From positions 1 to 37,973 of the forward strand of contig NBMI01000154.1 of assembly GCA_002085445.1 (NCBI GenBank): a DNA stretch of 37,973 nt, in the 5' to 3' direction. Origin of the DNA: Candidatus Parabeggiatoa sp. nov. 2 (lineage in GTDB: Bacteria > Pseudomonadota > Gammaproteobacteria > Beggiatoales > Beggiatoaceae). The position numbers and the translations under genes were made by a program. Shown here piece after piece: positions 8,271 to 16,482 of the stretch. Under the pieces are notes generated by a model, which saw nothing but the letters and a program-made list of their open reading frames with translations, was not told the DNA's origin and made no database searches. Position 1 is the first letter of the stretch. Each line of letters opens with the position of its first letter.

Positions 8271-8860
8271 AACTTTTTTTTAGAGAACCTCGCTCAAAAC
8301 TCATTCTTAAACGGTTCATTTTGACTGACGAATGGCTAAACTCCGCAAGTCATCATTTCTCATTCGTCTTGTACGGTGGGCAACGTGTTGCCCATCATCG
8401 TTTTGGTGGACAAGAAAAACATTCTGAACACCCTTTATGTGGATTTATTCTTAAGGATCGAAGAAAAATGAATTTCCCCAAAATAGGTACAGTACCCTTT
8501 AGGTGTCAATGCCATATCGTACCGCTTTTGGGTGAGCCTTAGCTTGTGGTTGCCCTTAGCTTGTGGTTGCCCTTAGCCGATCCTAACTTAATGGCATTAA
8601 GTTATCAATGCGAATTAAGGATTGGATTGAATCATAAAAAATCAATGACTTATAAAAACGTATTGATTGAAAGTGATTTTATAAGGTTTCTCCGATCAAA
8701 GAAATGACAGTTTCTCCGATCAAAGAAATGACATCTTTGTTCATTCTTCATTTTTAATTTGATCGCGAGATATTCGCATTATCACACCATTTCAAAATAA
8801 AATTTTTTCCCCCTTATTAATAACTATAACGCATATTTTCAGTTTTTCAACAGGTTTATT
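8271..8860. repeat. Gene-free stretch with dispersed repeat fragments
   Basis: No gene is seen. It contains a TGGGCAACGTGTTGCCCA palindrome (about 8378-8395); a segment 8456-8507 that is the near inverse complement of 15965-16014; GCTTGTGGTTGCCCTTA twice (8541-8574), related to 13890-13940; a 24-base tandem duplication GTTTCTCCGATCAAAG+AAATGACA at 8686-8709 and 8710-8733; and AT-rich sequence to 8855. The 3' end of the minus-strand gene at 8861 borders it. Confidence 0.6.
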
Positions 8861-9574
8861 CTACCTTTTTTGAGATTGTTTTTCCAAAGCCAGCAATTTA
8901 TCATTGAGAAACTTAATTTCATTAGGATCACTCAGTTGTCCACTGGCGAGCATGCCGCCAATCACTAAACGTGCCCGCTCCAATTCTCCCATATCTTCCA
9001 AAATAAAAATTTGCATCTCTTGCGCCCAGCGCGGCATTTCGTCAGTCGCATGAGCGGTGATGGCTTGAGCATATTTGAGCGCCAAAGGTAAATCTTTCAA
9101 CCGATGTTTAGCCAACACCGCCGCATGTGCCAACCAGCGCCAACGCCGAGGCGGATCAATAAAAAATTGTTGATAAACAAAATCCAGCATTTGCCGCTTT
9201 TTACGCGGCTCACTAACAGTAGAATACAAATGACTGGCAGCCAACAACGGATATTGACTCTGCGGATCAAGTTGTAAAATTCGTTCTAACCATTGTTGCA
9301 AAGCGGTATAATTCAATTCTTGGTAAGAAATAAATTGCCCCGTTTGGCTATCAAATGCTTGTAGCCACAACATCAGTATTTTGGCACTAACGACGGGATC
9401 GCCAAAACTGAAAACGCGCAGGAGTCCTAATTGAGGCGGCTCAGTCAATGCTTCTATCTGTATACGCGGTGGCGGTAATTGAAGATGCCAAGCGACTTGT
9501 AATCCCAAGCCCAAAATTAAAAATGCTATCACTATTTTGGGCACTGCACGAATAGAACGTGGTTGCGAAGTCAT
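8861..9574 (-). CDS. Membrane-anchored TPR-like protein, unknown function
   Basis: 237 residues. One hydrophobic segment near 13-30 (IVIAFLILGLGLQVAWHL) anchors it, with the rest probably periplasmic. The body is all helical with TPR-like spacing (ALQQWLERILQLDPQSQYPLLAASHLYS; PLALKYAQAITAHATDEMPRWAQEMQIFILEDMGELERA). No catalytic motif is visible. It lies 141 bases downstream of the ABC-2 permease on the same strand, separated by a CACAGAG-type inverted repeat, and the two probably work together. Such permease plus TPR pairs occur in gammaproteobacteria, usually with an ATPase gene that is missing here. Function is inferred only. Confidence 0.7.
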   Translation of the reverse strand: MTSQPRSIRAVPKIVIAFLILGLGLQVAWHLQLPPPRIQIEALTEPPQLGLLRVFSFGDPVVSAKILMLWLQAFDSQTGQFISYQELNYTALQQWLERILQLDPQSQYPLLAASHLYSTVSEPRKKRQMLDFVYQQFFIDPPRRWRWLAHAAVLAKHRLKDLPLALKYAQAITAHATDEMPRWAQEMQIFILEDMGELERARLVIGGMLASGQLSDPNEIKFLNDKLLALEKQSQKR

Positions 9575-9596
9575 AAATTTTTCGACAGTTTTTCTT

Positions 9597-9704
9597 CAAC
9601 ACAGAGACACAGAGCAACACAGAGTTGCACAGAGATTGTTTTAACTCAATGACTCGGTGTGACTCTGTGTAACTCTGTGCTACTCTGTGAACTCTGTGTT
9701 AAAT
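9597..9704. repeat. ACACAGAG-type imperfect inverted repeat
   Basis: AACACAGAGACACAGAGCAA and further CACAGAG units are followed by CTCTGTGTAACTCTGTG and CTCTGTGAACTCTGTGTT, giving a long imperfect hairpin between the two minus-strand genes. Copies lie at 12536-12630 and 17166-17206. This is a widespread dispersed repeat type. Confidence 0.75.
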
Positions 9705-9715
9705 AAAGCTTTAGG

Positions 9716-10483
9716 CTACAAATTTTTCCGATATAGATCAAATAAACTCATAGCCATCAGCAGTACTACATAAACAATCGTTTGCACAACAACCTCTAGC
9801 AAATCATCAAAACGGCCGCTATGATAAACTAACCACGAAGACTGGCTGAAACGTTCCAAGTTAGGCAACAGCATAGCCAACAATTTAACCAAACCACCAA
9901 TAAATTGGTCAGCCCACGACTGCGAATGAAAAAGCGGCCCTTGTGCCATCAATTGTATAGCACTGATACTACGTGCCAAGACATAAAATCCCACCACCAC
10001 ACTAAAGGCTTGAACCGTTTGATGGAAAGTCAGCACACACCAAAGGCTTAACGCCGTCATTATCAGCAATTCACAAAATAGCGACAATGTCCACAATCCC
10101 ACTTGTTCGTAAGGCACATAACCTAACAAAGCCGCGCCGAACAAAATTGCCGTGACTAATGCAACCAGCGCAAATCCACTGAATTTACAAAAAAAATAGG
10201 TACTACGCCGCATAGGCAACGATAACCATAAATATATCGCATGATTATTAAATTCATGTACCATACTGGTAATAACAAACAAGCTCACAACATATATCGC
10301 ACCCAGACGCAAGACGGCAGCTAACAAACTGCTTTGATAAGCGATACTTTCGATAACGGAGACTTGCCCCACAAACAGGGCTAATCCAAAGCCAATAAGC
10401 AACAATGCGACAATGACGGCAAAAAAGCGGGTGCGTAAGGCTTCGTGTGCCACTAAAGCAGCGAGCGTAAAAATTTGTCTCAT
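9716..10483 (-). CDS. ABC-2 type transporter permease
   Basis: 255 residues with six hydrophobic helices, near 17-40, 55-75, 95-125, 135-160, 165-185 and 228-248. The beginning (LAALVAHEALRTRFFAVIVALLLIGFG) and the pattern 'HAIYLWLSLPMRRSTYFFCKF' on the first cytoplasmic loop are typical of ABC-2 permeases. It would pair with an ATP-binding subunit, which is not found within the window: the usual upstream position is taken by the divergent histidine kinase. The substrate is unknown. The ATG is preceded on its strand by repeated CTGATCA/TTGATAA units in place of a clear Shine-Dalgarno sequence. Confidence 0.8.
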   Translation of the reverse strand: MRQIFTLAALVAHEALRTRFFAVIVALLLIGFGLALFVGQVSVIESIAYQSSLLAAVLRLGAIYVVSLFVITSMVHEFNNHAIYLWLSLPMRRSTYFFCKFSGFALVALVTAILFGAALLGYVPYEQVGLWTLSLFCELLIMTALSLWCVLTFHQTVQAFSVVVGFYVLARSISAIQLMAQGPLFHSQSWADQFIGGLVKLLAMLLPNLERFSQSSWLVYHSGRFDDLLEVVVQTIVYVVLLMAMSLFDLYRKNL

Positions 10484-10797
10484 TTTATCAATGATCAGTT
10501 TTCTGTCAGTGATCAGTTTTTCAGTGAACAGTGATCAGTTTTTTAGTGATCAGTTATTATTAGATATTGTCGGAAATAAGACTATCTTGATTTTTAATAT
10601 AATAGACTTGTCCGTAAATAAATAAGAAAGCCAGGTAGGTACACTGGCTTTAATAATACGCCCCGATCGATCTCATAGAAAAGCCCCAACGGGGCGACAT
10701 TAATATAGCCAGGGGCATCGCCCCTGGAGGGAAGAAGGGAAGCTGATAACTGATAACTGATCACTGAAAAAGGATCACTGAAAAAGGATAACCAATA
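10484..10797. repeat. Divergent spacer with mirrored heptamer blocks
   Basis: Between the divergent permease and kinase genes. 10484-10560 carries TGATCAG/CAGTGATCAG units, which on the minus strand run as CTGATCACTG toward the permease start. 10744-10792 carries seven consecutive heptamers toward the kinase start: TGATAAC, TGATAAC, TGATCAC, TGAAAAA, GGATCAC, TGAAAAA, GGATAAC, then CAATA and ATG. In other phase the first units read TAACTGA. Between are a hairpin AAAGCCAG...CTGGCTTT (10627-10651) and the CCAGGGGC-GCCCCTGG palindrome (about 10709-10726). Confidence 0.75.
10627..10651. terminator. Hairpin AAAGCCAG...CTGGCTTT
   Basis: Eight-base arms around a GTAGGTACA loop, followed by AATAATA rather than a strong T run. 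It could be a weak terminator or only one of the dispersed palindromes. Confidence 0.3.
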
Positions 10798-12519
10798 ATG
10801 TTCCATCACTCAACTTCGTTTATTCCGCCTCAACATGAACACCGTTTGCTTGGTTTAATGTTAATCACCTTACACCTAGCACTGTGGTGGGATATTTTAG
10901 CCCTCCCATTCCCTGAAATCCTCAAGCGCGTTGTATTGCTAACTCATTTTGTTTTTTTTGTATTATGGCAACCCCTATTCAACCGACTAGACACACACCC
11001 TATCAGAAATAGGGTCGCACTTGGCATCGTTATTTCCGTATTTGTCGTTTTTCCCCATGTTTGGCTAATGACGCTTTGGCAAATCTTGTTGCTTGGCTTA
11101 CTGGGTGGGCGCGATTTAGTTAAACCCGTTGATAGAATTGTCAATGTAGCAGCCATTGTTTTTGCCAGCTCAGAGTTGTTTATCCTCAATCTACACCAAT
11201 TGTTTCTCGTACCGGAAGGGCGACTGCTCTATCAGTTGGCACCGGATGTCCCGCTACTGCTCAATTATGGGCTTTTGTCTGTGCCACTCGCATTTTTGTT
11301 TATTTCTACCGATGAAAGCCGTGAACATCGCTATTATGTTGATTTTTTTCAGGGTTTAACGGTTTCAATGCTAATTATTATTATGGCCTTGGGCAGTTTA
11401 GTTATCCAGTCTTCAAGTAACGCAAGCTTACCGCTGGCCGTCTTTGAAATGTCTTTGGCGATAACTGTATTTCTCTTGACAACCAGTTGGTTGTGGGTGA
11501 TATTTGCCGCAGAGGAAGGCGTTGATCCCTTATGGACGCGGCATTTGCACAATATTGGCAGCGTCTTTGAACAATGGTTAGATGATCTGGCCCAACCTAG
11601 CCATTACAAAAGTCTAACCCCACAAGAGTTTTTACGTGTTGGCTTTGAGCAATTGATGACTTTACCTTGGGTAAAGGGTATTACTTGGCATTCTCTGTAC
11701 GATGACGAAACGCTAGGCCATCAAGACCACCATCAAGTTGTTATCACGGTGCAATCCATTGAAGTCACTGTCTATGCACATTATCGCATTAGCGGTAGCC
11801 ATTATTTTCAGATTAAAATACTAATACAACTATTAGAACATTTTCATCAAGCCAAACGCCGTGAGGCGGCCTTTGCTCAACAAGCGCATTTGCAAGCGAT
11901 TCACGAAACCGGGGCTAAATTAACCCATGATATCAAAAACTTGTTACAATCTTTACACGCAATTACTTCAGTAATAGAAACCTATCCGCCTACCAAATTT
12001 GGCGATACTCAGCGCCTGTTGCAAGGTCAAATGCCGCACCTGACGCAGCGTTTAAAACGTACCTTGGATAAATTGCAAAAACCCGCAGAATTTTCCTACT
12101 CACATGTGCCGGTGAGCCTGTGGTGGGAAAACCTGACGGCCCGTTATCGCAAAAGTAAGATTGAGTTTTCCAGCCACACGGAAACTGAGAATATTCTCAT
12201 TCCAGAAGATTTATTTGATAACGTATCAGAAAACCTCTTACAAAACGCACTGATGAAGCGCCAACGTGAGCCGGCACTGCATATCAGTGTCTCACTGCAC
12301 ATCACTAAGCGTCGTCTACAATTAACGGTGTGCGATGATGGTAGCCCAATACCCGATGAGATTTTTAAGAATTTGTTCACCCAGCCCGTGCCATCCCGTG
12401 ACGGATTTGGTATTGGTCTTTATCACGTCGTCAAACATCTCGCTCATACTGGCTATGAGTTGAACATCACTGAAAATGTAGAAGGCCAAGTGTGTTTTGA
12501 ATTGGTAAGTACCGAGTAA
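10798..12519 (+). CDS. Membrane sensor histidine kinase
   Basis: 573 residues. The first 245 form about seven transmembrane helices without an obvious extracellular sensor domain, a 7TM-type input module. A linker with helices follows (to about 360). The dimerisation helix has the phospho-acceptor His377 in GAKLTHDIKNLLQSLHAI. The ATPase domain has the N box (NVSENLLQNALMKR, about 475-488), G1 (CDDGSPIPDEIF, about 511-522) and G2 (GFGIGLYHVVKH, about 535-546), so it should be active. No receiver-only partner lies beside it; the pseudo-receiver at 14072 and the downstream roadblock set are candidates for the same pathway. Start follows AAGGA and a block of heptamers. Confidence 0.85.
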   Translation: MFHHSTSFIPPQHEHRLLGLMLITLHLALWWDILALPFPEILKRVVLLTHFVFFVLWQPLFNRLDTHPIRNRVALGIVISVFVVFPHVWLMTLWQILLLGLLGGRDLVKPVDRIVNVAAIVFASSELFILNLHQLFLVPEGRLLYQLAPDVPLLLNYGLLSVPLAFLFISTDESREHRYYVDFFQGLTVSMLIIIMALGSLVIQSSSNASLPLAVFEMSLAITVFLLTTSWLWVIFAAEEGVDPLWTRHLHNIGSVFEQWLDDLAQPSHYKSLTPQEFLRVGFEQLMTLPWVKGITWHSLYDDETLGHQDHHQVVITVQSIEVTVYAHYRISGSHYFQIKILIQLLEHFHQAKRREAAFAQQAHLQAIHETGAKLTHDIKNLLQSLHAITSVIETYPPTKFGDTQRLLQGQMPHLTQRLKRTLDKLQKPAEFSYSHVPVSLWWENLTARYRKSKIEFSSHTETENILIPEDLFDNVSENLLQNALMKRQREPALHISVSLHITKRRLQLTVCDDGSPIPDEIFKNLFTQPVPSRDGFGIGLYHVVKHLAHTGYELNITENVEGQVCFELVSTE

Positions 12520-12535
12520 GCCAAGTAATAACTTC

Positions 12536-12630
12536 AACACAGAGACACGGAGGTACACAGAGTTTCACAGAGATTATCAAAGGCTCAAAACGGAAGTGTG
12601 ACTTTGTGGTACTCCGTGAGCTCCGTGTTA
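12536..12630. repeat. ACACAGAG-type imperfect inverted repeat, second copy
   Basis: AACACAGAGACACGGAGGTA and CACAGAGTTTCACAGAG pair with GACTTTGTGGTACTCCGTG and GCTCCGTGTTA. Same family as 9597-9704. The rest of the gap to 12800 holds CCATTACCC remnants (12650-12690). Confidence 0.7.
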
Positions 12631-12733
12631 AAAACTGATTCCGAGAACCCATTACCCATTTTTCATTTGCTTACCCATTACCCGTAGTTTTGCAAAAAAA
12701 CTCCTTATATAATAAAGTGTACAGTACACCACA

Positions 12734-12754
12734 AATAACGAATAACGAATAACG
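12734..12754. repeat. Heptamer AATAACG x3 upstream of the roadblock gene
   Basis: Three exact AATAACG units, followed by degenerate GATAAACG and TAATAACTGACAAACGG, ending at the AAAGGAG ribosome site of the gene at 12801. Confidence 0.7.
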
Positions 12755-12800
12755 GATAAACGACAAGTAATAACTGACAAACGGTAAAGGAGCCTAAAAA

Positions 12801-13163
12801 ATGCGTGAAGAGATGCTGAAATCTGTTTTGAGTGAACTCAATGGAACCTCGGCCGACATCGAGGCCTCGGCAGCAATTTCTACGGATGGACTGGTCATAG
12901 CCTCCCTTCTTCCCAGCGATATGGACGAAGATCGCATTGGTGCTATGGCGGCGGCTATGCTTTCTTTAGGTGAACGCACCTCGCACGAATTAGCACGGGG
13001 TAGCTTGGAACAAGTACTGATCAAAGGCAATCATGGCTATGTGTTGATGACTCATGCCGGGCCTGATACTGTCATCTGTGTCGTCACCAAACCTTCGGCC
13101 AAACTCGGCTTGGTATTTTTAGATACTAAACGTGCCGCTGAATCCATCAAATCGATCATCTGA
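12801..13163 (+). CDS. Roadblock/LC7 domain protein (MglB-like)
   Basis: 120 residues covering one roadblock/LC7 domain: an N-terminal helix (LKSVLSELNGTSADIEASAAISTDGLVIAS), the central MAAAMLSLGERTSHELARG helix, and strands ending VLMTHAGPDTVICVVTKPSAKLGLVFLDTKRAAESIKSI. These proteins dimerise and in bacteria act as regulators (GAP-like or scaffold) of MglA-type GTPases controlling polarity and gliding; a GTPase of that kind lies at 15475. Start is well supported by AAAGGAG seven bases upstream. It leads the CZB/pseudo-receiver/GTPase series, all on the plus strand. Confidence 0.88.
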   Translation: MREEMLKSVLSELNGTSADIEASAAISTDGLVIASLLPSDMDEDRIGAMAAAMLSLGERTSHELARGSLEQVLIKGNHGYVLMTHAGPDTVICVVTKPSAKLGLVFLDTKRAAESIKSII

Positions 13164-13206
13164 TCAGCGTGTTTAAGGCGGTATAAAATCCCAAGCGAGG
13201 TTCAAA

Positions 13207-13566
13207 ATGGCAAAGAAAGCATTTTTTCTGAAGCGTCTAAATGATCATGTTCAGTATCTAAAAAAGATAGACGCGGCGATTAAGGGAGAAAGCGATTTTC
13301 AGGGCACCCCCCACCGAGACTGTCAATTAGGGCAGTGGCTCTACGATGAAGGCGGGGCCGAAGTGGCGGCCATGGAAAACAGCAACGCTAAAGAGGTATT
13401 TGAAAGTTTACTTGAGCCTCACGAGCGTTTTCACACAATTAGTAAAGAGGCTTTGGAAAAAAAACGGGCCGGTGACGAGGCCGGTGCTCAGGCCATTCTC
13501 ACAGAAATGCACGTCCTCTCTACCCTCATAACCAACAAACTACTGGAACTTGATGGAATGAGATAA
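13207..13566 (+). CDS. Stand-alone CZB (chemoreceptor zinc-binding) domain protein
   Basis: 119 residues, essentially one CZB domain. The likely Zn2+ ligands are His14 (NDHVQYL), Cys39 (CQLGQWLY), His72 and His76 (PHERFHTIS), the 3His-1Cys set of the family. CZB domains are usually fused to chemoreceptors or diguanylate cyclases and sense zinc or hypochlorite; here no output domain is attached, so it probably acts by binding a partner. It lies 43 bases after the roadblock gene, suggesting joint transcription. A close paralogue with the same ligands is at 16039. The start follows CGAGG. Confidence 0.87.
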   Translation: MAKKAFFLKRLNDHVQYLKKIDAAIKGESDFQGTPHRDCQLGQWLYDEGGAEVAAMENSNAKEVFESLLEPHERFHTISKEALEKKRAGDEAGAQAILTEMHVLSTLITNKLLELDGMR

Positions 13567-14071
13567 AGACGCGCCAACCCCGAAGGGGAAATTAATGATT
13601 AATGATTAATGATTAATGATTAATGATTAATGATTAATGATTAATGATTAATGATTAATTAGGCTCTAACCCCAAAGGGGGAATTAATAATTAATAGAGC
13701 CCCAACCCCGTAGGGGTTGAATATGAATAGCCTTTCAGGCAAAAGTTTCGCTTCGCTGTACTTTTGCCTGAAAAGGTGAAACCTGGGGAACAATTAATAG
13801 GGCCCCAACCCCGTAGGGGTTGAATATGAATAGCCCCAGGTAAAACCTCAATGCCATGTCGTGTAGGGGCAATCCCACGTGCAAAGCCCTACTTGTGGTT
13901 GCCCTACTTGTGGTTGCCCTACTTGTGGTTGCCCTACAAACCGTCATGTCGTGTAGGGGCAATCCTTTATGGTTGCCCTCACCCAAAAGCGGTACGATAT
14001 GGCATTGAGGTGAAACCTAGGGAACTTATGAAGAGCAACTGGTAAAACATAGAAAAATAACCAAAAACATT
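13567..14071. repeat. Repeat-filled spacer: heptamers, CCCC-GGGG palindromes, GGCAAAAGT hairpin
   Basis: 13591-13661 is about nine copies of the heptamer ATTAATG. Around it are CCCCGAAGGGG, CCCCAAAGGGG and CCCCGTAGGGG palindromes, each followed by AAATTAAT or TTGAATATGAA. 13733-13773 is a hairpin with 14-base arms (TTTCAGGCAAAAGT / ACTTTTGCCTGAAA) around TTCGCTTCGCTGT; its core occurs again inside the cytochrome fragment at 17455-17487. CTACTTGTGGTTGCC is repeated three times near 13888-13935. No gene is present. Confidence 0.75.
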
Positions 14072-15229
14072 ATGAAAAACAATAAACCCATAAACATCGC
14101 CGCTTGTGGGATGGATAAACAAACCTCAAAACTCCTTGAAATGGTATTTAATGGCCCCGGCAGAGGCAATTATGCTCTTGTTGAACAACTTGAATCTGCT
14201 CAAGCTTGTATTTTTGACTTGGACAGTTTAGAAGGCATGAATTTGTGGAAAGACTATCGTAATCGTTATCCGCAAATGCCAACGGTTATCCTATCTCTCA
14301 ATCACAAAGACATTGCAGGCACTGTTTACGTCCAAAAACCGATTGAAATTGATAATCTCTTAAAAGCCCTCAACAAAATCAAACGATTAATAGAGGAAGA
14401 ATCGGCCCCCAAAAGTGGTGCCCAAAAGGTTTCCGTCAAATCGGCCTCTGTCAAACCACAACAAGCACCCCGCGACGCTAAACTAGCAACAGAAATTGCC
14501 ATCGAAGAAGAAGAAGAAGCCTTACATCAGTATTGTGGCTATGCTCAAGATATTAATCCAGATAACCCGCAAGGATTTTTAAAATTTTATTATGAGCCTA
14601 ATCAATATCTGCAAGGCTTCTTTGAAAAAGCCTTTGTTATCGGTCAACAATTGGACAGCGGCGGCATTATGATTGAAGGCTTATATACAAAGATGATATT
14701 GATGCCAAAACAAAATCAGATACTCTGTGGATGCGAATTTAATGACAGTCAATTGCGGACAATGACACTGCTACCTTTATCAAATAGCCACCTACGCATG
14801 ACGACTTTAAGCGAAGCAGAGATTATCCTGTCTCAAGACGACAACCAACTAATCGAACAGCCTTTAGATAAATTTTTATGGCGAGTTGCTCTATGGACAT
14901 CAAGAGGACGTGTGCCCAAAGGCACTGATTTATATAAAAAAATTGTCTTATTATATTGGCCTAACTTTACGCGGTTAATTGTGACACCATACGCGTTAAA
15001 AATTTCGGCCCTGTGGATGGTTCAACCACATTCATTACTAGAGACGGCCAAAATATTAGAGATTCCACAGCGTTACGTATTTGCATTATTCACTGCCGCC
15101 CGTGCGATCCAATTGGCATTTGTAGACAGGCGAATCGAACGGCGTGTATCACAATCAATCTCAACTTCCGGTGCTAAACGTGGTATATTTCAGCGACTTT
15201 TAGCGCGGTTACGCGCCCCATCATCCTAA
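14072..15229 (+). CDS. Receiver-like (pseudo-receiver) protein with conserved helical C-terminus
   Basis: 385 residues. Residues 8-112 resemble a response-regulator receiver: INIAACGMDKQTSKLLEMVF, CIFDLDSLEGMNLWKDYRNRYPQMPTVILSL and YVQKPIEIDNLLKALNKI preserve the D-containing strand and the K-P pair, but the acidic pocket is incomplete, so phosphorylation is doubtful. A Lys/Ala-rich linker (about 115-150, including EEEEE) leads to a roughly 230-residue domain ending VPKGTDLYKKIVLLYWPNFTRLIVTPYALKI and PQRYVFALFTAARAIQLAF, which I cannot assign. It sits between CZB/roadblock and the GTPase, suggesting a signalling adaptor. No clear Shine-Dalgarno. Confidence 0.65.
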   Translation: MKNNKPINIAACGMDKQTSKLLEMVFNGPGRGNYALVEQLESAQACIFDLDSLEGMNLWKDYRNRYPQMPTVILSLNHKDIAGTVYVQKPIEIDNLLKALNKIKRLIEEESAPKSGAQKVSVKSASVKPQQAPRDAKLATEIAIEEEEEALHQYCGYAQDINPDNPQGFLKFYYEPNQYLQGFFEKAFVIGQQLDSGGIMIEGLYTKMILMPKQNQILCGCEFNDSQLRTMTLLPLSNSHLRMTTLSEAEIILSQDDNQLIEQPLDKFLWRVALWTSRGRVPKGTDLYKKIVLLYWPNFTRLIVTPYALKISALWMVQPHSLLETAKILEIPQRYVFALFTAARAIQLAFVDRRIERRVSQSISTSGAKRGIFQRLLARLRAPSS

Positions 15230-15474
15230 CCTAAAGACGCACCAACCCCAAAGGGGAAATTAACAATTAATAATTAAAAGGGCCGAAACCCCGTAGGGGA
15301 AATTAACAATTAATCATTAATCATTAACTATTATTAATTGGGCCTCCCCGAAGGGGGAATTAACAATTAATCATTAATCATTAATAATTAATAGGGCCCC
15401 AACCCCAAAGGGGTTGAATATGAAACCTGGGGGCTGGGGAAAGGTTTTTATTTCGCAACAATATAAACAACAAC
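15230..15474. repeat. CCCC-GGGG palindromes joined by ATTAATC heptamers
   Basis: Three cycles of a CCCC-AA/GT/GA-GGGG palindrome followed by AAATTAACAATTAATC, with ATTAATC/ATTAATA heptamers between. Same construction as 13567-13720. Confidence 0.7.
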
Positions 15475-15933
15475 ATGAACTACAAACTAATATTTACCGG
15501 CCCCTCCGGCGCTGGCAAAACCACCGCTATCTCCGTATTAAGTGATACGCCCGTGATTCTAACCGAAGCAAAAGCTACCAAACGTGATCCTAGCCACAAA
15601 AACAAGAAAAGCATCACGGTGGGCCTCGATTACGGAATTATCAAACTAAAAAATAAGGATAAAATTTACCTCTACGGTACGCCCGGGCAAGAACGCTTTG
15701 ATTTTATGTGGGATATAATCACAGAAGGTGGACTAGGACTGGTTTTGCTCGTAGACAATGCTCGGACTGATCCTTTTGAAGACATGCGCTTTTTTCTAAA
15801 AGCCTTTGGCGACTTTATTCAAAAAACCAAAGTCGTGATTGGCATCACTCGCATGGACATCACGAAAAATAGTCCAAACTCTTACCTCTGTGTACCTGAA
15901 GTGATCTCTGTATATTTGATAAGGATCGGCTAA
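15475..15933 (+). CDS. Small GTPase, MglA-like, probably truncated
   Basis: 152 residues. G1/P-loop GPSGAGKTT (about 9-17), a G3 with TPGQERF (about 63-70) in place of DxxGQ as in MglA and its relatives, and a TRMD (about 126-129) at G4. Relatives usually run 170-200 residues; here the frame loses similarity after TRMDITK and stops at 15933. A different frame from about 15909 gives CIFDKDRLKNNFRRLKAKVP and stops at 15971, compatible with a frameshifted C-terminal helix. The GTPase would be controlled by the roadblock protein at 12801 in polarity or gliding control, but the loss of the C-terminus puts function in doubt. Confidence 0.75.
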   Translation: MNYKLIFTGPSGAGKTTAISVLSDTPVILTEAKATKRDPSHKNKKSITVGLDYGIIKLKNKDKIYLYGTPGQERFDFMWDIITEGGLGLVLLVDNARTDPFEDMRFFLKAFGDFIQKTKVVIGITRMDITKNSPNSYLCVPEVISVYLIRIG

Positions 15934-15964
15934 AAAATAACTTTCGCCGTCTAAAAGCTAAAGT

Positions 15965-16014
15965 ACCCTAAAGGGCACTGTACCTATTTTAGGGAAATTA
16001 ATTTTTCTTCGATC
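15965..16014. repeat. Inverse copy of the segment at 8456-8507
   Basis: TACCCTAAAGGGCACTGTAC then CTATTTTAGGGAAATTAATT. Its reverse complement matches 8456-8507 with few changes. It lies at the broken end of the GTPase gene, consistent with repeat insertion having damaged it. Confidence 0.55.
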
Positions 16015-16015
16015 C

Positions 16016-16036
16016 TAACTGATAATTGATAACTGA
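16016..16036. repeat. Heptamers TAACTGA-TAATTGA-TAACTGA before the second CZB gene
   Basis: Three seven-base units, two exactly TAACTGA, end two bases before the ATG at 16039. TAACTGA direct repeats are a reported trait of marine Beggiatoaceae genomes. No Shine-Dalgarno sequence separates them from the start. Confidence 0.8.
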
Positions 16037-16038
16037 CC

Positions 16039-16398
16039 ATGTCAACTAAAGCGTTTTTTCTGATGCGTCTCAATGACCATATTCAATATCTGAAAAAAAT
16101 TGAGGCGACTCTTGCCGGGATAGAAAATTTTCAGGCCACCAACCATCACAACTGCAAACTCGGCCAATGGCTTTATGGTGAAGCTGCTAACGAAGTGACT
16201 GGCTTACAGAATAGCTACGCGCAGGAAATTTTTGAGAGTCTGCTTGAACCGCATGAACGCTTTCACACCATTAGCAAACAAGCACTAGAAAAAAAACAAG
16301 CAGGTGATGAGAGCGGTGCACAAACTGCCATGACTGAGATGTACAAGCTATCGCAACTCCTCACGCAAAAACTGCTTGAACTTGACACACTGGCTTGA
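16039..16398 (+). CDS. Stand-alone CZB domain protein, paralogue
   Basis: 119 residues and a clear paralogue of the 13207 product: AFFLMRLNDHIQYLKKIEA, CKLGQWLYGEAANEV and ESLLEPHERFHTISKQALEKK align throughout without gaps. The predicted zinc ligands His14, Cys39, His72 and His76 are kept. The pair brackets the pseudo-receiver and GTPase genes, so a duplication within the cluster is likely, perhaps giving proteins with different partners. The translation start has TAACTGA heptamers where a ribosome site would be expected. Confidence 0.87.
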   Translation: MSTKAFFLMRLNDHIQYLKKIEATLAGIENFQATNHHNCKLGQWLYGEAANEVTGLQNSYAQEIFESLLEPHERFHTISKQALEKKQAGDESGAQTAMTEMYKLSQLLTQKLLELDTLA

Positions 16399-16482
16399 AG
16401 CCGTTTGTAGTCGTTTGTAGTAGGCGATTTATCGCCTTTTTCGATTAATCGCCTTTTTTGAGGAGGCCCTTATACCACTTAC

